From Candidatus Poribacteria bacterium (GTDB lineage Bacteria; Poribacteria; WGA-4E; WGA-3G), in contig JAJEIE010000018.1 of the NCBI GenBank assembly GCA_022827625.1, forward strand, positions 124,001 to 188,000: DNA of 64,000 nucleotides. The letters are read 5' to 3'. Positions 17,239 to 26,180 of this stretch are shown here, in pieces. Each line of letters opens with the position of its first letter. Position 1 is the first letter of the stretch. The notes beneath the pieces were generated by a model. The model was not told the origin of the DNA, ran no database searches, and saw only the letters and a list, made by a program, of their open reading frames with translations. The position numbers and the translations under genes were made by a program.

Positions 17239-18423
17239 ATGAAGAAACTTTTGATGATATTACTGCTTATGGGGGTTGTAAGTTTCGGCTGCCAGGAACA
17301 GGTCATCACCCAACTTGAAGTCGGAAGGGGTAAGTTGTTTGCAGGGCTCTCGCTCGAGGCTGTCCAACACCTTGAACGTGCTGAGCAGGAGGAAGAAAAC
17401 AAAGTTGAGCCTCGCGCACTTCTGATTCTTGCCTATAGTAACGCCATTTCAACCGGCGTCGCTAAAACCCATAATGTAGAAGCCAGATACCAAAGTGCCC
17501 GTGACCAGCGCGTTGGTCAATTGGGTGAGTATGAAATAAAGAAAATTCTGCAACTCCTCGGTGAACGACATCGGGTCCAAAAGGATGCCATACAGGTACT
17601 GATTGATAGGGGCGTGCCAGCCGTACCTTTCGTTTTAGAGGACCTCGTTAAAGACCGATATCGCGCTGTCCACGGCGACTTCATTCAAATCTTAATAGGC
17701 ATCGGCGGCCCAGCTGTTAACGACATCCTTAAAGCGGCTGGCGATAGCGGCACGCCGCTTGAGGCGAAGATTCGGCTCGTACGTACCGTAGGCGATATAG
17801 GCGACGCAGCTGCCATAGCGGGATTAGAAGCCCTTCAAAATGCAACCAGCGATGAAGGGTTGAAAATGGAAATTAATACCGCGCTCTACCACCTCGGCAA
17901 CGAAGCCTCCGAAGATAAAATCGTCGCAGGTTTGACTGATGATAATGTTGTTGTCCGACGCGCCGCCGCGAAATCTATGATGTACCTCAAGGAACATCCG
18001 GCAGAGATGCTGATCGCTGCGCTTGAAGATACTGATGATACCGTGCGTATGGACATCGCGAAGGCACTACAAAAATATCCCGACACAGGGGCTGTTGACG
18101 GTCTCCTCGCAATTCTCACAAACGGTTCGAGTCTCAACACGAAACAGGCTGCTATTGATACGCTAAACCATTATGCCGAAAATGGATTCGCTGATGGATT
18201 AGCGCCACGTTTAATCACAATATTGGCAAACCCCGAAGTCGTCAACCATGAGGACAGGCTCCGTATTGTTCAACTTCTCAAGAAACCCGCGCTGCTAAAA
18301 CAGATCGCGGCGGCTGATCAGTACGATAATCTGCCCCACAAACTTGATGTTTTCTATCGGGAGACGGAAACCAACGATATGGTCAAAGATGCCCTCAATG
18401 AACTATTGCTTCAAATTGAGTAG
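17239..18423 (+). CDS. HEAT-repeat-like lipoprotein, paralogue 2
   Basis: 394 residues from ATG at 17239; this start gives a clean lipoprotein signal (KKLLMILLLMGVVSFGC, Cys as lipidation site), whereas the GTG at 17197 would put 14 polar residues ahead of it. AGGAGG lies at 17217-17222, a rather long 16 bases before the ATG. Tandem paralogue of the gene at 15598: shared LEVGRGKLF...LEAVQHLERAEQEEENKVEPRALL opening, INTALYHLG, VVRRAAAKSM and KQAAIDTLNHYAENG blocks. HEAT-like helical repeats fill the mature part. Presumed membrane-anchored scaffold or assembly factor; exact role unknown. Confidence 0.75.
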   Translation: MKKLLMILLLMGVVSFGCQEQVITQLEVGRGKLFAGLSLEAVQHLERAEQEEENKVEPRALLILAYSNAISTGVAKTHNVEARYQSARDQRVGQLGEYEIKKILQLLGERHRVQKDAIQVLIDRGVPAVPFVLEDLVKDRYRAVHGDFIQILIGIGGPAVNDILKAAGDSGTPLEAKIRLVRTVGDIGDAAAIAGLEALQNATSDEGLKMEINTALYHLGNEASEDKIVAGLTDDNVVVRRAAAKSMMYLKEHPAEMLIAALEDTDDTVRMDIAKALQKYPDTGAVDGLLAILTNGSSLNTKQAAIDTLNHYAENGFADGLAPRLITILANPEVVNHEDRLRIVQLLKKPALLKQIAAADQYDNLPHKLDVFYRETETNDMVKDALNELLLQIE

Positions 18424-18514
18424 GCAGACTAAGAGACACTGTTAGTGATTTCCACTGGAATTCTTAGACTTTATTAAGCTTGGTTTACCGGACAACGGCA
18501 GGAGATTTCTTAAT

Positions 18515-19681
18515 ATGCAGGACTATCCGACCGGTATCAAGATTACCAAAGTCGAACAGGTCACGATTGAAATTGATCAGCCTGCTATCGGTTGTAACTC
18601 TCAGGCACCGGAAATAAAACAGCCTGACCCGAACGGGACATGGAAAGAACGGATCATCCGTATTCACACTGACGATGGGACGCTCGGTTGGGGCGTTGGC
18701 AGTTGGGCGACAACGACGGCTGAGGAGGCACAAGGCGTACGCAACCGAAATCCGTTTGATCTCTTGAATCCTGAAGAGGGTGTCGCTCCTGAATTCCGTG
18801 GGCTTGAGAACGCCCTTTGGGATACGATCGGCAAAATCCTCGGCAAGCCAGCCTATCAGCTGATTGGGGAGGATGTCTTCTCAAACGGGTTGCCTGCTTA
18901 CGACAGCACTATCTATTTCAACGATCTCCTTTATGAAACAAAAGCCGAGGGTCTCAAACGAATTGAAAGCGATGTCAAAAGCAGCCTCGCCAACGGGTTT
19001 ACGGCATGCAAGATGAAGATCGGGCGCGGGAACCATCTCATGGAACGCAAAGCCGGTCTACAGCGAGACATAGAGCTCGTCCAACTTGCGCGTCGTACCG
19101 CAGGTGAAGGTTTCAATATCCTTGTCGATGCAAATAACGCATACACCTACGACGAAGTCATCACCTTCCTTAATGAAACAAGCGGTTGCAATGTCTTCTG
19201 GATTGAGGAGATGTTTGACGAAGATGTTGAATTGTATCGCAACCTAAAGGCTTTTATCGAAGAAAAAGGGTTGAAAGTGCTTATTGCTGATGGCGAGACC
19301 CGGACGCGCGACCCACTCGAATTTTACGACCCCTTCTTTGAAGCGGGTGTGATTGATGTTATTCAGCACGACATGAAAGGACTTGGTATTACGGGTTGGC
19401 GGCGGCTTGCCGATATGGCTGCTGCCCACAATGTCCAGTGTGCCCCGCATAACTGGGGCTCTCTGCTCGGTTTTTACCTCAGCCTCCAATTCGGTAAAAC
19501 CATTCCCCATTTCCTCTATGGCGAAGTCGCAACGCTCACGAGTGATGTTGTTGATACCTCTGGCTACGGTTTCACGGATGGAACGTTCACAGTCCCGGAT
19601 ACGCCTGGACTTGGGCTGTCGCTTAATGAGGATGTATATAATGACCGTTACGCCGGAAATGAGGATTGGCAGATTTCCTAA
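18515..19681 (+). CDS. Mandelate racemase/muconate lactonising enzyme family protein
   Basis: A 388-residue enolase-superfamily enzyme. N-terminal capping domain (about 1-130), then the (beta/alpha)7-beta barrel with acid/base CKMKIG (K-x-K, about residues 164-169) and metal-binding Asp in VDANN, Glu in WIEEMF and Glu in ADGE. The second catalytic base is probably His in APHNWGS. This is the mandelate-racemase subgroup arrangement, typical of sugar-acid dehydratases and racemases acting on carboxylates. The individual substrate cannot be assigned. The leader contains GGCAGGAG before the ATG. It fits the carbohydrate-scavenging theme of nearby dehydrogenases. Confidence 0.85.
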   Translation: MQDYPTGIKITKVEQVTIEIDQPAIGCNSQAPEIKQPDPNGTWKERIIRIHTDDGTLGWGVGSWATTTAEEAQGVRNRNPFDLLNPEEGVAPEFRGLENALWDTIGKILGKPAYQLIGEDVFSNGLPAYDSTIYFNDLLYETKAEGLKRIESDVKSSLANGFTACKMKIGRGNHLMERKAGLQRDIELVQLARRTAGEGFNILVDANNAYTYDEVITFLNETSGCNVFWIEEMFDEDVELYRNLKAFIEEKGLKVLIADGETRTRDPLEFYDPFFEAGVIDVIQHDMKGLGITGWRRLADMAAAHNVQCAPHNWGSLLGFYLSLQFGKTIPHFLYGEVATLTSDVVDTSGYGFTDGTFTVPDTPGLGLSLNEDVYNDRYAGNEDWQIS

Positions 19682-19735
19682 TTCTTTATTTTCTTCCTAA
19701 TTGATGGGTACGCTTTTCTCTTTCCCCACTCGGTA

Positions 19736-19757
19736 GGCGCGGTTTCCCAACCGCGCC
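19736..19757. repeat. GGCGCGGTT/AACCGCGCC hairpin
   Basis: Perfect 9-bp stem with TCCC loop inside GTAGGCGCGGTTTCCC. Same architecture as the hairpins at 1429 and 35157 but with a different stem sequence. Confidence 0.65.
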
Positions 19758-19765
19758 GGTTTTCC

Positions 19766-19794
19766 CTGACAAATTCGCTTCTATGTGGTATAAT
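19766..19794 (+). promoter_or_regulatory. Promoter of mnmA-miaA
   Basis: CTGACA at 19766-19771 and TATAAT at 19789-19794, spacer 17. Its -10 context ATGTGGTATAATTAAC is nearly identical to the tnpB promoter at 22124. A composite repeat element lies between this promoter and the mnmA start. Confidence 0.65.
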
Positions 19795-19814
19795 TAACCG
19801 ATAGTGGTTCATTA

Positions 19815-19950
19815 TTCGCAGTGTGTTCATACCGCAAACTGTATGAAGTTCAAGTATTTAAATCGGTAATCTTTCAACGTGCGATAAATCGCACTACTAC
19901 GAACCGTCCTCCTGTTTGTAGTAGGGCAATTCATTGCCCGTTTTTTGTTC
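19815..19950. repeat. Composite palindromic element, copy 1
   Basis: Begins with CCGCAAACTGTATGAAGTTC, then CGTGCGATAAATCGCAC (hairpin GTGCGAT-AA-ATCGCAC), TACTACGAAC, and GTAGTAGGGCAATTCATTGC with hairpin GGGCAAT-TC-ATTGCCC. The same modules recur at 23497-23656 and 35255-35412. It forms most of the mnmA leader. Confidence 0.7.
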
Positions 19951-19961
19951 AAGGTAGAACT

Positions 19962-21050
19962 ATGAAGAGAGTTCTTGTCGCAATGAGCGGAGGCGTAGAC
20001 AGTTCCGTCACCGCCGCCATGATGGTTGACGCCGGGTATGATGTCACCGGCATCACCATGCGCCTCGGCGCGCCGGATACAATCGAAGTAGAACCTGAGC
20101 GGCCCAACTGCTGTTCGCTTGAGGGCATTGAGGACGCACGCCGCGTCGCCACACAACTCGGCATCCCTTTCTACGGCGTGAACTACGAGGACGCTTTCCG
20201 AGAACAGATCATCGATTATTTCGTGGACGAGTACCTCGTCGGCAGGACCCCCAGTCCGTGTATGGTATGTAACAGGGAGCTGAAGTTCGGTAGGCTCCTT
20301 GACCTCGCCAAGACGTTGGAATGCGATGCCATCGCCACAGGACACTATGCTCGTGTTGAACAACATCCAGAGACGGGGCATTATCTCTTACGCAAGGCGC
20401 GCGATGTTAGCAAAGACCAGTCCTATTTCCTCGCCGCACTCACACAGGCGCAATTACAATGCGCCATGATGCCACTCGGTGAATATACGAAAACCGAGGT
20501 CCGCGACCTTGCCCGAAAGTATCAGCTCCGCACCGCTGAAAAGATTGAGAGTCAGGAGCTCTGCTTCGTTGCCGATACCAATTATAGACGTTTCCTCCAA
20601 GACAGGGTACCTGAGAAGATTCAGGGCGGCGATATTGTGGATGGAGAGGGTAACGTTCTCGGTACGCATGACGGCGTGCCGTTTTATACCGTCGGTCAGC
20701 GGCGCGGGTTAGGCATTGCAGTCGGCAAACCGCTCTATGTGACGCAGCTCAACGCGAAGGAGAATACCGTGGTTGTCGGCGACTCCGATGCGCTCCTTGA
20801 GGACACGATGTATGTTGAACGTATCAACCTCATCGCCATTGCGGAATTGACAGAACCGATCCGTGCCCACGTTAAAGTCCGGTCCCGCGACGATGGCGGT
20901 CCGGCGACAATCTCTCCTATCAGCGACACAGAAGCGATTGTGAAGTTTGACGAACCCCGCCGCGCGATTACCCCCGGACAAGCGACGGTCTTTTACGACG
21001 GCGAATACGTCCTCGGCGGCGGTTGGATTGTAGACCGGCGCGACAAATGA
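19962..21050 (+). CDS. mnmA: tRNA-specific 2-thiouridylase MnmA
   Basis: 362 residues from ATG at 19962, matching the family length; upstream in-frame codons lie in a repeat element. It thiolates U34 of tRNA-Lys, -Glu and -Gln in the cytoplasm. PP-loop ATPase motif AMSGGVDSSV (residues 7-16), GITMRL, the first catalytic cysteine in SPCMVCN (about residue 104), GHYA, KDQSYFLA and the second cysteine in ESQELCFV are all present. VGQRRGLGIA is the conserved interdomain motif. The stop overlaps the miaA start (ATGA), so the two tRNA-modification genes are translationally coupled. Confidence 0.95.
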   Translation: MKRVLVAMSGGVDSSVTAAMMVDAGYDVTGITMRLGAPDTIEVEPERPNCCSLEGIEDARRVATQLGIPFYGVNYEDAFREQIIDYFVDEYLVGRTPSPCMVCNRELKFGRLLDLAKTLECDAIATGHYARVEQHPETGHYLLRKARDVSKDQSYFLAALTQAQLQCAMMPLGEYTKTEVRDLARKYQLRTAEKIESQELCFVADTNYRRFLQDRVPEKIQGGDIVDGEGNVLGTHDGVPFYTVGQRRGLGIAVGKPLYVTQLNAKENTVVVGDSDALLEDTMYVERINLIAIAELTEPIRAHVKVRSRDDGGPATISPISDTEAIVKFDEPRRAITPGQATVFYDGEYVLGGGWIVDRRDK

Positions 21051-21967
21051 CTTCAGAACTCATCTGCCTCCTCGGTCCTACAGCGGTTGGCAAAACAGAG
21101 ATAGCCATTGAAGTGGCGCAACGCCTCAACGCCGAAATTGTCTCCGTCGATTCCCGCCAAATCTATCGGCAGATGGACATCGGCACCGCCAAGCCGACTC
21201 CTGAAGAACAGCAGGCAGCACGGCATCACCTCATAGACTGCGTAGACATTTCCCAACCCTTCTCCGTTGCCGACTATCAACGTCTCGCAGACACAGCAAT
21301 CACTGGCATCCGAAACAGAGGCAAGCGCGTACTGCTTGTCGGCGGTGCGGGTCTCTACTTCCGAGCGGTTGTTGACGGCTTGTTTGAAGGTCCGGGGGCG
21401 GACCCGGCGCGCCGTGAACGACTTGCGCAGGAAGCAGCACAACACGGCGTTGATGTTCTCCACGAACGGCTCCGCGCCTGCGATCCAGTGGCTGCTGACC
21501 GAATCCACCCCAATAACATCGTCCGGGTTGTGCGTGCCTTAGAAGTCTATGAGTTAACAGGTACGCCTCTGTCCGAACTCCAACAGCAGTGGCACCCTGA
21601 AAAGCAACGCTATCCGTTTATCGCCTTCTGTCTGACGATGCCGCGGGCGCGCCTTTATCGTCGTATTGAGCAGCGTGTCGATGTGATGCTTGCGAATGGA
21701 TTGATCGCCGAAGTTGAATCTTTATTAGCGGCAGGTTATTCCCGTGATACCGTTGCTCTCCAAAGTTTCGGCTATAGAGAGTTGATCGCGTATCTCGATG
21801 GGGAGTGTACGTATATAGAAGCCGTCTCCCAACTAAAACAGAACACCCGTCGTTTCTCGAAACGGCAACTCACGTGGTTCCGCAAAGACACGCGTCTTGA
21901 ATGGATAGATCGGGAATCTACGCCAGATATTGTTGGGAATATTTTGGAGAGAATACGGAGACGATAG
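21047..21967 (+). CDS. miaA: tRNA dimethylallyltransferase MiaA
   Basis: 306 residues from ATG at 21047, which overlaps the mnmA stop by the ATGA arrangement. It transfers the dimethylallyl group to A37 of tRNAs reading UNN codons. P-loop LLGPTAVGKTEIAIEVA (residues 7-23), SVDSRQIYRQMDIGTAKP (about 36-53), HHLID, LLVGGAGLYFRAV and the C-terminal SKRQLTWFRKD are diagnostic. Length is normal. Transcription is probably from the mnmA promoter. Confidence 0.95.
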   Translation: MTSELICLLGPTAVGKTEIAIEVAQRLNAEIVSVDSRQIYRQMDIGTAKPTPEEQQAARHHLIDCVDISQPFSVADYQRLADTAITGIRNRGKRVLLVGGAGLYFRAVVDGLFEGPGADPARRERLAQEAAQHGVDVLHERLRACDPVAADRIHPNNIVRVVRALEVYELTGTPLSELQQQWHPEKQRYPFIAFCLTMPRARLYRRIEQRVDVMLANGLIAEVESLLAAGYSRDTVALQSFGYRELIAYLDGECTYIEAVSQLKQNTRRFSKRQLTWFRKDTRLEWIDRESTPDIVGNILERIRRR

Positions 21968-22100
21968 AGGATTTGACGATTCGGAGTTACGTTATCAATC
22001 TTCCCGCCAAAACCCATGCTTTAGAATCAACGGTATGAATGCCTTATTGGCATTCACCGGGGGATGTAGGCGGGCATTGGTTTTGTGTGAAAAAATAAGT

Positions 22101-22129
22101 TTGACTTTTACCTAAAAATGTGGTATAAT
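22101..22129 (+). promoter_or_regulatory. Promoter of tnpB
   Basis: TTGACT at 22101-22106 and TATAAT at 22124-22129 with a 17-base spacer, preceding a 5' leader with a strong hairpin. Confidence 0.65.
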
Positions 22130-22143
22130 TAACGTATCAGGTT

Positions 22144-22184
22144 GGCAGACATACAACGCATTGTCGCTTGACAATGTGTCTGCC
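22144..22184 (+). other. Leader hairpin upstream of tnpB
   Basis: Nested inverted repeat: GGCAGACA (22144-22151) pairs with TGTCTGCC (22177-22184), and CATTGTC (22159-22165) with GACAATG (22170-22176), leaving a seven-base bulge. It lies between the promoter and the ATG at 22226 and could modulate tnpB expression. Confidence 0.55.
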
Positions 22185-22225
22185 TCCCACGTTGTAGGGG
22201 ATAAACACCTGATACCTGATATATC

Positions 22226-23350
22226 ATGAAAACCTACAAATATAAGTTTGTTCACCAATCGAATTGTATTCGCATTGGTAACTTGCTTGATGATATGTGG
22301 CAAGTGCACGAATACTTCCATAAGTGGCAGCGGCAACGCTATAAAGAGGGACTGTCGTATGCTAACTATCATGCCATGTCCGCTCATCTGACCGAGTTGA
22401 AACGGACAACGCACCCCCATTGGAAGGCTTTGCCAAGTCAAGCGATCCAACAAGAGTTGCGGCGTATTGATACTGCGTATCAGCGTTTTTTCAATAAACT
22501 TGGGGGTAGACCGCATATCAAACCTCGCCATAAGTTTAAGTCGATTACGTTTCCGGGTCAAGCGGGTTGGGAACTGAAAAACAATCGTATCACACTGAAC
22601 TTTCGTAAATGGGAAAACGGTAAATGGCGATATGATCGCGTGCCTTATACTTTTTTCAAACACCGCCAGTGGCATGGAAGCATTAGGCGTATTACAATTA
22701 AGCGTGATAACTGCGGCGACTATTGGCTTTGCATCATCACGAACTACACGGACATGGAAAGACTGCCAACAACAGGTCAGAGCGTTGGGGCAGACTTCGG
22801 CATGAAAGACGCGTTTCTCACACTCAGCAATAGCGAGAAAATACAATCGCCACAATTCTTGAAACAGTCCTTGAAAGAACTTCGCACACTCAATAAGGCA
22901 CTGAGTCGAAAAGTCAAAGGTTCGCGTAACTGGTGGCGGTATGTTCTTCAACTTACAAGGTTGTATCGGCATATCGCTAACCAACGCAGAGATTGGCATT
23001 TCAAACTTGCCACTGACCTCTGTAAGCGGTTTGATATGATCGTCACCGAGACACTGAATCTTGACGGCATGAAACGGCTTTGGGGACGCAAAGTCTCTGA
23101 CCTCGCCTTTAGGCAATTTGTTGAGATACTCGAATACAAGTGTTTCAAACATAAGCGTGAGTTCCGTCAAGTCGGACAGTGGACTGCGACAACAAAACCT
23201 TGTTCAGGGTGTGGGCATCACAACAAACATCTAACACTTTCAGATAGACAGTGGACATGTCCTGAATGTGGCTCTCACCACGACCGAGACGTAAACGCTG
23301 CGATAAACATTTTACGGGCTGCTTGTGATCCCGTTGTGGAGCAGATGTAA
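22226..23350 (+). CDS. tnpB: RNA-guided endonuclease TnpB family protein
   Basis: 374 residues, full length for the family. By family, TnpB is a programmable nuclease guided by an omega-RNA transcribed from the element's right end; it favours element persistence. The RuvC catalytic triad is intact: Asp190 (GADFGMKD), Glu276 (VTETLNL) and Asp355 (HDRDVNAAINI). The zinc ribbon between them has Cys326, 329, 345 and 348 (CSGCG...CPECG). The N-terminal wedge/REC part is standard (HEYFHKWQRQRYKEG). No disruption seen, so probably active. The long open frame on the opposite strand is only its shadow. Confidence 0.92.
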   Translation: MKTYKYKFVHQSNCIRIGNLLDDMWQVHEYFHKWQRQRYKEGLSYANYHAMSAHLTELKRTTHPHWKALPSQAIQQELRRIDTAYQRFFNKLGGRPHIKPRHKFKSITFPGQAGWELKNNRITLNFRKWENGKWRYDRVPYTFFKHRQWHGSIRRITIKRDNCGDYWLCIITNYTDMERLPTTGQSVGADFGMKDAFLTLSNSEKIQSPQFLKQSLKELRTLNKALSRKVKGSRNWWRYVLQLTRLYRHIANQRRDWHFKLATDLCKRFDMIVTETLNLDGMKRLWGRKVSDLAFRQFVEILEYKCFKHKREFRQVGQWTATTKPCSGCGHHNKHLTLSDRQWTCPECGSHHDRDVNAAINILRAACDPVVEQM

Positions 23351-23425
23351 GACCAAAGATGGCAAACTGCTACGAAGCACAAGTCCCAGCGTTTACGCTG
23401 TGGGTGCCTTGACTCCCGTGATGCA
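23300..23425 (+). ncRNA. Possible omega-RNA (reRNA) region of tnpB
   Basis: By analogy with studied TnpB systems the guide scaffold overlaps the 3' end of tnpB and continues to the right end. Here the DNA after the stop has a hairpin CCCAGCG-TTTA-CGCTGTGGG (23385-23404) and ends near TGACTCCCGTGATGC. Position and boundary are inferred from the family; no RNA evidence is possible from sequence alone. Confidence 0.3.
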
Positions 23426-23496
23426 AGAACCGCCTTCAGAAATTTCCCATACCCCTAACACCCCTTGAAGTCCTTACACAAAAAGACATCTTTGTT

Positions 23497-23656
23497 GTAG
23501 CACAAACTGTATGAAGTTTCAGAAATGATTTGGTAATTGACGGGCAATAATGCACGTCGCATTTGGTCGAGTACGCCGCAGAATTGCCCTACTACAAACA
23601 GAAAACCGGTTCGTAGTAGTGCGATTTATCGCACGTTGAGAAGTTACCGAATTAAA
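23497..23656. repeat. Composite palindromic element, copy 2
   Basis: Contains GTAGCACAAACTGTATGAAG, GGTAATTGACGGGCAATAAT, the hairpin module GTAGTAGTGCGATTTATCGC and AGTTACCGAATTA. It is the reverse-complement counterpart, with local changes, of 35255-35412, and shares modules with 19815-19950. No reading frame inside. Confidence 0.7.
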
Positions 23657-23713
23657 AAATTAATCTTTATTTATGGTTATATAGATAAGCGGACATTCGC
23701 GAAGGTCTTGTAC

Positions 23714-23732
23714 CACAAACTGTTAGTTTGTG
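23714..23732. repeat. CACAAAC-TGTTA-GTTTGTG hairpin
   Basis: Perfect 7-bp stem with TGTTA loop; one of seven dispersed copies of the same hairpin family. The surrounding 23660-23845 holds other short repeat remnants (GCCCTGTAAGGGC) and no gene. Confidence 0.65.
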
Positions 23733-23845
23733 TCGCTGGTGCACCCTTCAGTCCGATAGGAATGGCATGTTTGTAGCAAATCTCCCATACTGTCTTTTAG
23801 CCCTGTAAGGGCGGTATCTCTATAGCAAATAGTCAAATTTTGGAT

Positions 23846-23874
23846 TTGACAAACAGCCTCAAATACCCTATAAT
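23846..23874 (+). promoter_or_regulatory. Strong promoter of the restriction-modification genes
   Basis: TTGACA at 23846-23851 and TATAAT at 23869-23874, exact 17-base spacer: both boxes match consensus. The methyltransferase ATG is at 23919. Confidence 0.8.
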
Positions 23875-23918
23875 CATATCAATTTTCTCGCATAAAATAA
23901 CAGGCAGGCGCAAGTGAA

Positions 23919-26180
23919 ATGAACCAAACTGATTTCCTTCAAATCGGACAGCAGAAGGGCTATATTGAACTCCTCAACGAAGGGACAACAATCCACTACA
24001 TCACTCCGAATAAAAAAGACAGATTTACCGACCCCGAAGAACAAGTCCGTGCCAGATTTTACGTCGAGTTAATCGAGTATTTCCAATACTCCCCAAACCG
24101 AATAGATTTAGAAGTACAGGTTCCACGCAGAACGCCTTCCGATCGCGCCGATATTGTCGTCTTTCAAGATGATGAAAAGAAAGATCCCTTCATTGTGGTT
24201 GAATGCAAAAAGGACGGAATCTCTGAAGCAGAATTCGATCAGGCAATTGAACAGGCTTTTGGCAATTGTAACTCTTTAGGTGGATATTACACCGCTGTCA
24301 TTGCAGGGAATACGCGGCGTTCTTTTGATGTCAAAAACTATAAACCGGGCGAACGCTCCGAAAATATCATCGCCGATCCACCCATTGGATACGGCAAAGT
24401 TCAAGAATGGCGGTTTCTGAAAGGTGTCCCGAATTCGGAGCTTACTGTCATCGAAAGGAGCGATCTCATCCGTGTGCTTGAGAAATGCCACGATACACTC
24501 TGGCAAGGTGGGAAATTTGCGCCTACACAAGCATTTGACGAACTCGCCAAAATCCTTTTCATCAAAATCCGAGATGAAAAGAAAGCAAGACGGGACGGTG
24601 AACCCTACGATTTTCAAATAAAAACGCATGAAACCTCAGAATCCGTTGCCAATCGCATTAACGCACTCTATCAGGAAGCAAAAGCGCAAGACCCAGAGGT
24701 ATTTACTGAAAATATTGAGATTGATGAAAATCGACTGTTTTCTGTTGTCAATCACTTGCAAGGGATTAGTCTCAACCAGACCGATTTAGACGTGAAAGGT
24801 GTTGCTTTTGAGCGATTCTTAGGCAACTTTTTCAAGGGCGAAATCGGGCAGTTTTTCACGCCTCGCGAAGTGGTTGAGTTCATGGTTGATATGGTTACGC
24901 CTCACCATGAAAATTTAATCCTTGATCCCGCCTGCGGTTCGGGCGGTTTTTTGTTGCATGCCATGGATTACATCCGCAAGCAGGCATCTGACTACTACGA
25001 GGAGGGAAGCCGCGAACACTATACCCACTGGCACGATTTCGCCGAAAAGCGACTCTTCGGAATTGAAGTCAACGACTCAATCGCTCGTGTTGCGAAAATG
25101 AATATGATTATCCACGATGATGGGCATAGCAACGTCATTAGCAACGATGCGCTCGTCGGTTTCGACAACCTCTACAACCAGCACAGAGAATTTGAAGAAG
25201 ATAAATTTGATGTAATCCTTACCAATCCACCTTTCGGGGCAGTCATCAAACAATCCGAATTACCGTATCTTAAAAATTACGAACTCGGCAAAGGAAATGC
25301 CTCTCAAAAGACTGAAATTCTATTTCTTGAACGTTGTTTCGATTTCCTCAAGTGGGAAACTGGAAAACTCGCCATTATCCTACCCAATGGTATCTTAACC
25401 AATTCCTCATTGCAATACGTCCGGGACTACATTGAACGCCACTTCCAAATTCTCGCTGTCGTTTCACTGCCACAGATTGCCTTCTCACATTACGGTGCGG
25501 GTGTGAAAACGTCCATCTTATTTCTCCGAAAGTTCTCGAAACAGGAATATGAACGTTATCAAGCCGCCATCAATCAAATTACTAAAAAGAACGAAGCGAT
25601 TTATGTGCCTCAGATCACGGCACTTGAGGATGAACGTAAAGCAGAATTATTAAAAGGTTCTCCAAAACAAGCTTTCACGATGGAGACTTTTAGACCGAAA
25701 TTCCAAGAGAGCTTGGACAAAATTGATACCCTAAATCAGAAACTTGACAAAGCACCAACGAAAAAGGTGCAAACCCTCCGCTCTCTTTTCTTCCCGGAAA
25801 TGGAGCCTACACCTATCACAGAATTTGAATTGTTTGACACGCAAACCGCACGGGCGGAACTTAAAAAACAGACAAGCGAATTGAACGCACTGGAGAAAGA
25901 ATACAAAGCAGCGTTTAAGGCAGCAGCCGAACCGGAGTGGGAGAGCCAAATCAAGTCGGAATACAAAGAGAAGATTGACGTTGTTAAAGAGGAATGGGCA
26001 GATAAAAACGCAGCGGACATCCGCGAATGGGTTCGAGAAAACGCCAATCATCCCATCTTTATGGCGATTGCTGAGCGCATCGGCTATGACGCAACGGGAC
26101 GCAAAGACGATGTTAACGACCTTGATACCATCCACGCTGCGTATCGAAAATTCACCGAGAACCCAGATTTTTTCGCGTAA
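23919..26180 (+). CDS. Nuclease-DNA adenine methyltransferase fusion (type I/IIB-like restriction-modification)
   Basis: 753 residues combining a nuclease-like N-terminus and an N6-adenine methylase. Residues ~30-130 resemble the HSDR_N domain of restriction enzymes: Asp78 (DRADIVVF) and Glu95-x-Lys97 (VVECKK) form a PD-(D/E)xK site. Residues ~190-560 are an HsdM-type methylase with GQFFTPREVVEFM, SAM motif I LDPACGSGGF (about 334-343) and catalytic NPPF (about 437). The C-terminus is charged and coiled-coil-like. A specificity subunit gene follows but no HsdR translocase. This is like the BcgI-type arrangement, in which one chain both cuts and methylates. Consensus promoter 45 bases upstream. 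Confidence 0.85.
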   Translation: MNQTDFLQIGQQKGYIELLNEGTTIHYITPNKKDRFTDPEEQVRARFYVELIEYFQYSPNRIDLEVQVPRRTPSDRADIVVFQDDEKKDPFIVVECKKDGISEAEFDQAIEQAFGNCNSLGGYYTAVIAGNTRRSFDVKNYKPGERSENIIADPPIGYGKVQEWRFLKGVPNSELTVIERSDLIRVLEKCHDTLWQGGKFAPTQAFDELAKILFIKIRDEKKARRDGEPYDFQIKTHETSESVANRINALYQEAKAQDPEVFTENIEIDENRLFSVVNHLQGISLNQTDLDVKGVAFERFLGNFFKGEIGQFFTPREVVEFMVDMVTPHHENLILDPACGSGGFLLHAMDYIRKQASDYYEEGSREHYTHWHDFAEKRLFGIEVNDSIARVAKMNMIIHDDGHSNVISNDALVGFDNLYNQHREFEEDKFDVILTNPPFGAVIKQSELPYLKNYELGKGNASQKTEILFLERCFDFLKWETGKLAIILPNGILTNSSLQYVRDYIERHFQILAVVSLPQIAFSHYGAGVKTSILFLRKFSKQEYERYQAAINQITKKNEAIYVPQITALEDERKAELLKGSPKQAFTMETFRPKFQESLDKIDTLNQKLDKAPTKKVQTLRSLFFPEMEPTPITEFELFDTQTARAELKKQTSELNALEKEYKAAFKAAAEPEWESQIKSEYKEKIDVVKEEWADKNAADIREWVRENANHPIFMAIAERIGYDATGRKDDVNDLDTIHAAYRKFTENPDFFA

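Larger units (their letters stand above)
22010..23430 (+). mobile_element. IS200/IS605-type element carrying only tnpB
   Basis: The tnpB gene with its own promoter and structured flanks. On the left is GAATGCC-TTATT-GGCATTC (22037-22055), resembling a subterminal palindrome of IS200/IS605 elements. On the right is a hairpin at 23385-23404 and TGACTCCCGTGATGC near 23410-23424. No tnpA transposase is present, so it would depend on transposase in trans. Exact ends are uncertain because such elements have no target duplications or terminal inverted repeats. Confidence 0.5.

Noticed and set aside
22112-23170. 352-codon open frame opposite tnpB
   Set aside because: It is the mirror of the tnpB reading frame; no family motifs and poor start context.
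23351-23918. Possible CRISPR array
   Set aside because: Repeats here are palindromic and not regularly spaced, and no cas genes lie nearby.
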